This document shows, one piece after another, positions 1-6,718 of a stretch of 6,718 nt of DNA (its first letter is position 1; each line of letters starts with the position of its first letter). The translations under genes and the position numbers were made by a program. Source of the DNA: Nocardioides sp. (GTDB taxonomy: Bacteria; Actinomycetota; Actinomycetes; Propionibacteriales; Nocardioidaceae); NCBI GenBank assembly GCA_025965295.1, contig JAOPXF010000484.1, positions 1 to 6,718 of the forward strand, read 5' to 3'. The notes under the pieces are model-generated. The model was not told the origin of the DNA and did no database searches. It saw only the letters and a list, made by a program, of their open reading frames with translations.

Positions 1-2
1 CT

Positions 3-2579
<2,577 letters not shown>

Positions 2580-2594
2580 GACGAGGCGCGAGCG

Positions 2595-2636
2595 GGGTCG
2601 CGGACAGCGTGCAGCAGTGCACGAGGTCCGCGACCC
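2595..2636 (+). terminator. Strong stem-loop terminator after the EtfD-like gene
   Basis: The outer arms GGGTCGCGGAC (2595-2605) and GTCCGCGACCC (2626-2636) pair perfectly over 11 bp. Inside them, CGTGCA (2608-2613) pairs with TGCACG (2618-2623) around a GCAG tetraloop. The AG/AG bases between the two stems could form tandem A-G mismatches, giving an almost continuous 19-layer helix. It starts 16 bases after the stop codon. Only a weak T-containing stretch follows (TGTCGTTTCC), as is common for terminators in high-GC actinobacteria. It separates the EtfD-like gene from the next gene on the same strand. Confidence 0.75.
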
Positions 2637-2680
2637 TGTCGTTTCCGGGGGGCCGCCCGTCACGCACGTACGGTGGAGCG

Positions 2681-2685
2681 GGAGG
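2681..2685 (+). promoter_or_regulatory. Ribosome binding site deciding the ATG at 2693
   Basis: GGAGG lies 7 bases before the ATG at 2693. An in-frame GTG 28 codons earlier (2609) lies inside the terminator stem-loop and has no such site, so 2693 is the better start. I could not find a convincing promoter in 2637-2680. A TACGGT at 2669-2674 could be a -10 box, but it has no matching -35. Confidence 0.7.
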
Positions 2686-2692
2686 GGGCCGG

Positions 2693-4015
2693 ATGGACCC
2701 GCAGGAGTACGTTGCCGCACGCCACCCGCTCCTGGTGCGCGCCGCCGTCCTGATGGGCCGCCCCCTCGACCGTGCCCGCGAGCTCGTGGCGCAGACCCTC
2801 CGAGCGCTGGACCGCCGGGTCCGGCGCGCCGACGACCCGGACCCCGTCGTACTGCGCGAGCTGCACCGGGCGGTGCTCGCAGACCGGCTCTCGCACCCTG
2901 ACGAGGCGCAGCCACGGGGGCGGCCCGACCAGCCGGCCGGGCTCGACGACGAGGGCCTCGCGGTCCGCCGGGCCCTGGCCGAGGGCGCGGACGACGTACG
3001 CGACGCCGCCGTCCTGCTGTACTTCGCGCACCTGACCGACCGGGACGCCGCCGACTCCCTCGACCTACGCGCGAGGGAACTGCCCGCGCTGGCGACGAGC
3101 GCACGGGAGCTGCTGGGCGCCCCCGACGCCGACGCGGCCCGGCACCTGCTGGCTCAGGCCGGCGACACGGTGCTCGTGGAGCCGCCGGAGCCCACGTCGA
3201 CCGCTCCGGGCCCGCAATGGTCGCGACGCTGGGCGGTGCCGCTCACCCTCCTCGCCCTGGTCGCCGCCGGCACGGCGCTGTCCCTGGTCCGCGACCCCGA
3301 CCGCGAGGACCCGGCGTCACTGCCCGAGCCGTCCGGGCTGCCGTCCGCCCTGCGCGGCGACCAGCTGCCCTCGCTCTTCGGCTACCGCGCCCGCGACGCC
3401 ACCGAGCGCCTGCGCCGCTTCGCCCTCCGGGTGCGGGTCGAGCGGGTGTCCGCGTGCGAGCCGCCGGGACTCGTGCTCGCGACCAGCCCGGCGACCGGTG
3501 CGCGCTTCCAGCCCGGCGAGACGGTCGTGCTGACCGCGGCCGGGCGCAGGTCCGGTGCCTGCGGCACGGAGTACCGCGACCGTGCCGCCGCCTGGGCGTT
3601 CGTCGACTTCGCCGTCGGGCGCGGCCCGGCGCCTCCGTTCGCCGCAACGGCCTCCGTGTACGTCGACGGGGATGGCAGGCAGACACTGACCCGCGACCGG
3701 GGCGCGGACCGGTCGAGCTGGCCGGTCGCCCTGTCACGGGTGCGGGACGAGACCGGCCTGGTGGGTCTCGACGGCACGACGTACGTGACCCCCGTGCTTG
3801 CGGTCCAGCACCGCGTGCCGCCCGCCGACCTGTGCGGAGTCCCTCGCCCCGCGGAGCTGGGCTCCCGGCCGGCGCTCGAGCTGTCGCTGGGCCTGCCCGA
3901 CGCGTCGGGGGCCTGTCCGCTCACGGTCGACCTCTACGGCAGGGCCGGGCTCATCGACACCGTCGTCGTCCGGGGACCCCGGCCCGCGGGCAGTGCACCC
4001 GCGGGCGACCGGTGA
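2693..4015 (+). CDS. Single-pass membrane protein: sigma-like N-terminus, TM helix, PASTA-like ectodomain
   Basis: 440 residues from the ATG with a good ribosome binding site. Residues 1-65 resemble region 2 of a SigE-type ECF sigma factor (the LVAQTLRAL stretch matches the usual LVQxTL helix). Residues 90-142 resemble region 4 (VRRALAEG...AVLLYFAHLTDRDAADSL), but the recognition helix looks degenerate. An acidic Pro-rich linker leads to one membrane helix at about 180-199, preceded by SRRW, so the N-terminus should be cytoplasmic. Residues 224-284 resemble one PASTA repeat: QLPSLFGYRARDATERL, then SPATGARFQPGETVVLTAAG. The C-terminal 150 residues match nothing I know. Four predicted external cysteines (255, 290, 381, 408) could form two disulfides. 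PASTA domains in other proteins bind cell-wall precursors, so an envelope-sensing role is possible but inferred. It could also simply be a structural or hypothetical membrane protein. The domain reading rests on sequence resemblance by eye. Confidence 0.72.
   Translation: MDPQEYVAARHPLLVRAAVLMGRPLDRARELVAQTLRALDRRVRRADDPDPVVLRELHRAVLADRLSHPDEAQPRGRPDQPAGLDDEGLAVRRALAEGADDVRDAAVLLYFAHLTDRDAADSLDLRARELPALATSARELLGAPDADAARHLLAQAGDTVLVEPPEPTSTAPGPQWSRRWAVPLTLLALVAAGTALSLVRDPDREDPASLPEPSGLPSALRGDQLPSLFGYRARDATERLRRFALRVRVERVSACEPPGLVLATSPATGARFQPGETVVLTAAGRRSGACGTEYRDRAAAWAFVDFAVGRGPAPPFAATASVYVDGDGRQTLTRDRGADRSSWPVALSRVRDETGLVGLDGTTYVTPVLAVQHRVPPADLCGVPRPAELGSRPALELSLGLPDASGACPLTVDLYGRAGLIDTVVVRGPRPAGSAPAGDR
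3982..4006. terminator. GC-rich hairpin at the end of the PASTA-like gene, possible bidirectional attenuator
   Basis: GCCCGCGGG (3982-3990) and CCCGCGGGC (3998-4006) form a perfect 9-bp stem with a 7-base loop. It lies inside the last codons of the plus-strand gene (encoding PAG...PAG) and just beyond the stop of the minus-strand small gene. No T-run follows on either strand. It is the only strong hairpin where the two convergent transcripts meet, so it may help end both, but simple GC-rich coding sequence could also give it. Confidence 0.35.
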
Positions 4016-4022
4016 CCGGTCA
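4013..4022. other. Perfect 10-bp palindrome holding both convergent stop codons
   Basis: TGACCGGTCA equals its own reverse complement. Its first three bases are the TGA stop of the plus-strand gene, and the last three, read on the minus strand, are the TGA stop of the 94-residue membrane protein gene. Only CCGG separates the two stops, so neither gene has its own untranslated 3' space. Confidence 0.9.
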
Positions 4023-4304
4023 GTGCTTCTCCATGTACGCCGGGTCGTCGCCGCCGGTGTCGAGATCCTCGGGGACCACCACCGGTTTGACCCGGACCCA
4101 GGCGACGAAGAAGATGCCGACCGCCAGCATGATCAGGCCCGCCCAGAGGTTGGCGTTGATCCCGTCCGTCTTGTCGGTCTCCGTGTCGCCGAAGAGCCCC
4201 ATCAGGGTCAGGATGACCCCATAGATCCCGAGCAGCGCGCCGATGACGTTGCGGATGTCGAGGATGCCTGCGGTGTGCTGCTTCTGGGTCGTGTTGACGC
4301 TCAT
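4020..4304 (-). CDS. Small two-helix membrane protein downstream of the symporter
   Basis: 94 residues starting MSVNTTQKQHTAGILDIRNV. Two membrane helices are visible, at about 19-39 and 52-71, joined by a short polar, Asp/Lys-containing loop. The C-terminal tail is polar and acidic (PEDLDTGGDDPAYMEKH). There is no signal peptide and no cysteine. The start lies 9 bases after the symporter stop, and the symporter stop overlaps this gene's ribosome binding site (TGAGGAG, 5 bases before ATG), so the two are almost certainly co-transcribed and probably translationally coupled. I do not recognise the family. The arrangement suggests an accessory subunit or stabiliser of the transporter, comparable in principle to small partner proteins of other transporters, but this is inference. 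Confidence 0.82.
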   Translation of the reverse strand: MSVNTTQKQHTAGILDIRNVIGALLGIYGVILTLMGLFGDTETDKTDGINANLWAGLIMLAVGIFFVAWVRVKPVVVPEDLDTGGDDPAYMEKH

Positions 4305-4309
4305 ATGGG

Positions 4310-4316
4310 CTCCTCA
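4310..4316 (-). promoter_or_regulatory. Ribosome binding site overlapping the symporter stop codon
   Basis: On the minus strand the sequence reads TGAGGAGCCCATATG. The TGA ends the symporter and GGAG serves the small membrane protein start 5 bases on. This overlap is the usual sign of coupled translation. Confidence 0.75.
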
Positions 4317-6044
4317 GAACAGGATGTTCAGGATGACGACGATGACCAGGGCGATGCCCGCGAGCGGGATCGTGCGTTGGTACCACGGGTGCGACGCCTC
4401 GTTCGCGTCGACCAGGTCCTCGCGCGGGGTCTCGGAGTAGACCAGGCCGTTGAGCTCCGCGGAGGTCTTCGGCGCGGTCATCAGCGAGACCACGATGCTG
4501 AGCAGGATGTCGACGACGAAGGCCACCGACGCGGCCAGGAAGGCCGATCCCTGGCCCGGCAGCGTCCAGGGGTTGCCGAAGCTGGTCAGTGCCCACACCA
4601 GGATCGCGGAGCCCGTGCCCGCGACGAGTCCGACCCATCCGGCGGTGGCGGTCATCCGCTTCCAGAACATGCCGAGGATGAAGGTGGCGAACAGCGGTGC
4701 GTTGAAGAACCCGAAGAGCGTCTGGAGGTAGTCCATGATGTTGCTGAAGTTGCCGGCCAGCGAGGCGGTGAAGATGGCGATCACGGTGGCGGCGACCGTC
4801 GCGATCCGGCCGACCAGGAGGTAGAAGCTGTCGTCCCTGTCCTTGACGAGGTACTCCTGGACGAGGTCGTAGCTCACGACGGTGTTGAAGGCCGAGATGT
4901 TGGCGGCCATGCCGGCCATGAAGGCCGCCAGCAGGCCGGCGATCGCCAGGCCGAGCAAGCCGTTGGGCAGGACGTCGCGCATCAGGTAGAGCAGCGCGTC
5001 GTTGTAGGCCACGCCCTTCCCGGACGAACCACCGGGGACCGAGCCACCGGCCTTCACCTCGATGATCTCGCTGACCGAGACGGCGGCGATCATGCCCGGA
5101 ACGATCGTGATGAACGGGATGAACATCTTCGGGAAGGCGCCGATCACCGGCGTCTTCCGCCCGGAGGCGATCGAGTCGGATGCCATCGCCCGCTGCACCT
5201 CGACGAAGTTCGTCGTCCAGTAGCCGAACGAGAGCACGAACCCGAGCCCGAAGACGATGCCGACCACGGAGAGCAGGTCGGAGCTGAAGCCCGAGATGTC
5301 ATTGCCGGGCCATGAGTTCAGCTGGTCGCCGGCGGACGTGCCGTTCTTGACGGCCGCGGACGTGATCTTGTCGGTGAGACCGCCCCAGCCGCCCACCTTG
5401 CGCAGGCCGATGATGGTCAGCGGGGTCAGTGCCGCCACGATGACGAAGAACTGCAGCACCTCGTTGTAGATCGCGGCCTTGAGCCCGCCCAGGGTGATGT
5501 AGGACAGCACGATGGCTGCGGCGACGATGAGTGCCACCCACAGCGGCCACCCGAGCAGGGCGTGCACGATGCTGCCGAGCAGGTAGAGGTTGATGCCCGC
5601 GATCAGCAGCTGGGCGACCGCGAACGAGATGGCGTTGACCAGGTGCGCCCCGGTGCCGAAGCGCCTCTTCATGAACTCGGGGACCGAGCGCACCTTCGAG
5701 CCGTAGTAGAACGGCATCATCACGACGCCGAGGAAGAGCATCGCCGGGATGGCGCCGATCCAGAAGTAGTGCACACTCGGCAGGCCGTACTCGGCCCCGT
5801 TGGCCGACATGCCCATGATCTCGACGGCCCCGAGGTTGGCCGAGATGAACGCCAGGCCCGTGACCCACGCCGGCAGGGAACGCCCGGAGAGGAAGAAGTC
5901 CACCGAGTCCGAGACCCCGCGACTGGCCATCACGCCGATGCCGAGGACGAAGACGAAGTAGACCGCGAGGATTAGGTAGTCGACGGCGCCGGCGTTGATG
6001 ATCGTGTCGCTCGCCAGTGCGGTGATGCTCATGGGGGATGCCAT
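4314..6044 (-). CDS. Sodium:solute symporter (SSS family, SglT-like)
   Basis: 576 residues from the ATG at 6044, which has GGAAAGG 6 bases upstream; an upstream in-frame GTG at 6080 has no such site. The size and hydrophobic pattern fit the 13-14 helix LeuT-fold SSS family. Family signatures include FFLSGRSLPAW (50-60), ISANLGAVEIMGMSANG (67-83), SVPEFMKRRF, ITLGGLKAAIYNEVLQFF and MFWKR. The last helix ends at the C-terminus. By eye-alignment to my memory of Vibrio SGLT, the sugar-site residues N64, K294 and Q428 are kept (N70, K306, Q441). E68, Q69, E88 and N260 are replaced by V74, E75, F94 and S272. That argues against galactose as substrate; another sugar or polyol, or a different organic solute, is possible. 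It is the first gene of an operon with the 94-residue membrane protein, and it is transcribed away from a ribbon-helix-helix regulator gene. Family is confident, substrate is not. Confidence 0.9.
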   Translation of the reverse strand: MASPMSITALASDTIINAGAVDYLILAVYFVFVLGIGVMASRGVSDSVDFFLSGRSLPAWVTGLAFISANLGAVEIMGMSANGAEYGLPSVHYFWIGAIPAMLFLGVVMMPFYYGSKVRSVPEFMKRRFGTGAHLVNAISFAVAQLLIAGINLYLLGSIVHALLGWPLWVALIVAAAIVLSYITLGGLKAAIYNEVLQFFVIVAALTPLTIIGLRKVGGWGGLTDKITSAAVKNGTSAGDQLNSWPGNDISGFSSDLLSVVGIVFGLGFVLSFGYWTTNFVEVQRAMASDSIASGRKTPVIGAFPKMFIPFITIVPGMIAAVSVSEIIEVKAGGSVPGGSSGKGVAYNDALLYLMRDVLPNGLLGLAIAGLLAAFMAGMAANISAFNTVVSYDLVQEYLVKDRDDSFYLLVGRIATVAATVIAIFTASLAGNFSNIMDYLQTLFGFFNAPLFATFILGMFWKRMTATAGWVGLVAGTGSAILVWALTSFGNPWTLPGQGSAFLAASVAFVVDILLSIVVSLMTAPKTSAELNGLVYSETPREDLVDANEASHPWYQRTIPLAGIALVIVVILNILF

Positions 6045-6050
6045 GGACGA

Positions 6051-6057
6051 CCTTTCC
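6051..6057 (-). promoter_or_regulatory. Ribosome binding site of the symporter
   Basis: GGAAAGG on the minus strand, 6 bases before the ATG at 6044. It decides that start over the GTG at 6080 and over the second in-frame ATG at 6032, which lacks a comparable site. Confidence 0.65.
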
Positions 6058-6083
6058 GAGGAGAACGTGACGGCGTGCACACC

Positions 6084-6089
6084 GTAGTA
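6084..6089 (-). promoter_or_regulatory. Possible -10 box for the symporter operon
   Basis: TACTAC on the minus strand, which would give a leader of about 30 bases before the symporter ATG. No good -35 lies at the right distance upstream, so an activator or alternative sigma factor would be needed. Weak call. Confidence 0.22.
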
Positions 6090-6132
6090 CCCACGCGCCG
6101 TGCGGCCTACGCCTGAGCGCCGCCACTGGCAC

Positions 6133-6162
6133 TGGCGTCATACGCACGGCAGTCTGACGCCA
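6133..6162. repeat. 8-bp inverted repeat with 22-bp arm spacing
   Basis: TGGCGTCA (6133-6140) and TGACGCCA (6155-6162) are exact reverse complements with 14 bases between them, so arm centres are 22 bp apart, about two helical turns. The right arm abuts the outer GTGATGTCA half-site at 6164. It differs from the operator half-site TGACATCA at two bases. It may be a second regulator's operator or a weak extension of the ribbon-helix-helix array. Confidence 0.4.
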
Positions 6163-6180
6163 AGTGATGTCAGAATTTGC

Positions 6181-6191
6181 TTGACTTGACA
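6181..6191 (+). promoter_or_regulatory. Likely -35 region of the regulator gene
   Basis: Two overlapping consensus-like hexamers, TTGACT (6181-6186) and TTGACA (6186-6191), stand just before the regulator gene. TTGACT is about 31-36 bases upstream of the ATG at 6217, the distance expected if transcription begins at the start codon. No good -10 box is visible at the matching distance. TTGACA overlaps the core palindrome. Confidence 0.35.
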
Positions 6192-6205
6192 TCACAGTGA
6201 TGTCA
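6187..6205. promoter_or_regulatory. Core operator, 19-bp palindrome
   Basis: TGACATCACAGTGATGTCA has 9-bp arms that are exact reverse complements around a single central A. It ends 11 bases before the ATG at 6217 and overlaps the likely promoter, where a bound repressor would block RNA polymerase. Confidence 0.8.
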
Positions 6206-6216
6206 CGCTGATGCAC

Positions 6217-6718
6217 ATGGACATCACGCCGTACATCGACAGCCTCCGCCGCGACCTCGTCGCCGCCGCGGACGCCGCGGGTCCCGAGACCCGCCAGGCC
6301 GCCGAGCGACTGACCTTCGCGCTCGACCCGTCCGCGCGCCTCGCGCTGATGGAGGCCATCTCCCAGGCGGCCGCGGAGATCACCGCGGAGATGCCCTCCG
6401 GCAGCGTCGACGTCAGGCTCAACGGCCGCGAGCTCGACTTCGTCGTCCAGGCACCCACGATGACCCCGCCCGCCCCACCCGCCCCGCCGACGCCCCCGTC
6501 GGCCGAGGAGATGGAGGAGGAGGGCGGCGTCGCCCGCATCTCGCTGCGGATCCCCGAGTCCGTCAAGGCCAGGGCCGAGGAGATGGCGGCACGCTCGGGC
6601 CACTCGCTCAACACCTGGCTCGTCAACGTCGTCCGGTCGGCCACCCGCGACAACGCCATCAACGTCGACATCGACCTGTCCAGCATCCCGTTCTTCGGCG
6701 GCGACCCGTTCGGCGGCA
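6217..6718 (+). CDS. Ribbon-helix-helix regulator with N-terminal helical domain, 3'-truncated
   Basis: 167 complete codons are visible and the frame is still open at the window end. The start MDITPYIDSLRRDL is chosen because related actinobacterial proteins, as I remember them, begin this way; an ATG two codons earlier (6211) is possible. Neither has a Shine-Dalgarno, so a leaderless mRNA is plausible. Residues 1-60 are mostly helical, followed by a short strand-like stretch (VDVRLNGRELDFVV) and a Pro-rich linker at 80-95. Residues 105-143 form a ribbon-helix-helix DNA-binding unit: strand VARISLRI, helix PESVKARAEEMAARSG, helix SLNTWLVNVVRSAT. Databases often label such proteins HicB-like antitoxins, frequently beside a DUF4097 gene; any partner here would lie beyond the window. 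The upstream palindromes fit autoregulation. The divergent symporter operon may be a second target. Confidence 0.8.
   Translation, partial: MDITPYIDSLRRDLVAAADAAGPETRQAAERLTFALDPSARLALMEAISQAAAEITAEMPSGSVDVRLNGRELDFVVQAPTMTPPAPPAPPTPPSAEEMEEEGGVARISLRIPESVKARAEEMAARSGHSLNTWLVNVVRSATRDNAINVDIDLSSIPFFGGDPFGG

Larger units (their letters stand above)
6164..6227. promoter_or_regulatory. Four-half-site operator array for the ribbon-helix-helix regulator
   Basis: Half-sites: GTGATGTCA at 6164-6172, TGACATCAC at 6187-6195, GTGATGTCA at 6197-6205, and GACATCAC at 6220-6227 (8 of 9 positions). Orientation alternates, so neighbouring sites are inverted. The array is nearly symmetric about base 6196: outer gaps are 14 and 13 bases, and centres lie at about -28, -5, +5 and +27. 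The last site overlaps codons 2-5 of the regulator gene. Ribbon-helix-helix proteins of the Arc/MetJ type bind paired short sites cooperatively, so this is a natural autoregulatory operator. The binding protein is inferred from position. Confidence 0.65.

Noticed and set aside
2609..2692. GTG at 2609 as start of the PASTA-like protein
   Set aside because: Lies inside the terminator hairpin without a ribosome binding site; the ATG at 2693 has GGAGG at good distance.
3362..3379. SLF in the PASTA-like domain (LPSLFGY) as a seventh SLFD motif
   Set aside because: It matches the normal PASTA opening (VPxLxGY) and lacks the following Asp and acidic spacer; coincidence is more likely.
3798..5315. 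Plus-strand 505-residue Asp/Glu/Arg/His-rich ORF
   Set aside because: Antisense to the clear symporter and small membrane protein genes; charged low-complexity composition is the antisense image of hydrophobic helices.
6045..6080. GTG at 6080 as start of the symporter
   Set aside because: No ribosome binding site upstream, and the extra 12 residues are polar and unlike the family N-terminus; the ATG at 6044 has GGAAAGG.
5299..6603. Minus-strand 434-residue ORF spanning the intergenic region
   Set aside because: Overlaps the symporter in another frame and the regulator gene in antisense; no domain and it ignores the operator region.
6192..6686. Minus-strand 164-residue ORF at the window end
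   Set aside because: Antisense to the ribbon-helix-helix gene, whose domain signature and upstream operator support the plus strand.

Overview
The window is a very GC-rich, long-ORF segment typical of an actinobacterial chromosome. The protein styles (an EtfD-like iron-sulfur reductase, a ribbon-helix-helix regulator starting MDITPY, a sigma-like/PASTA membrane protein) fit a Nocardioides-type member of the Propionibacteriales. That taxonomic placement is inference from sequence style. I see no tRNA, rRNA, CRISPR array, transposase or phage gene.

Layout. (1) Positions 3-2579, plus strand: the 3' part of a gene for a membrane-linked iron-sulfur oxidoreductase of the EtfD (Rv0338c-like) family. 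It has two 4Fe-4S motifs and two CCG domains, followed by a disordered Glu/Pro/Ala/Lys tail of about 400 residues. The tail carries six copies of a short SLFD motif, the last at the exact C-terminus. (2) 2580-2692: a strong stem-loop terminator and the ribosome binding site of the next gene. (3) 2693-4015, plus: a single-pass membrane protein with a degenerate sigma-factor-like cytoplasmic part, a PASTA-like external domain and an unknown Cys-containing C-terminal domain. (4) 4020-4304 and 4314-6044, both minus: a two-gene operon in which a sodium:solute symporter comes first and a 94-residue two-helix membrane protein second. It converges on gene 3 with only 4 bp between the stop codons. (5) 6045-6216: a divergent control region with a 19-bp near-perfect palindrome and two outlying half-sites. 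(6) 6217 to the window end, plus: a 3'-truncated ribbon-helix-helix regulator, probably the protein that binds those sites.

How the parts may work together. EtfD passes electrons from electron-transfer flavoprotein (acyl-CoA oxidation) to the quinone pool. The symporter probably imports a small organic solute with Na+, and its small partner may be an accessory subunit. The ribbon-helix-helix protein likely represses itself and could also affect the divergent symporter operon. No evidence links EtfD functionally to the other genes.

The most unusual items are the SLFD-motif tail of EtfD, the sigma-like/TM/PASTA fusion protein, and the symmetric four-half-site operator array that runs into the first codons of the ribbon-helix-helix gene.
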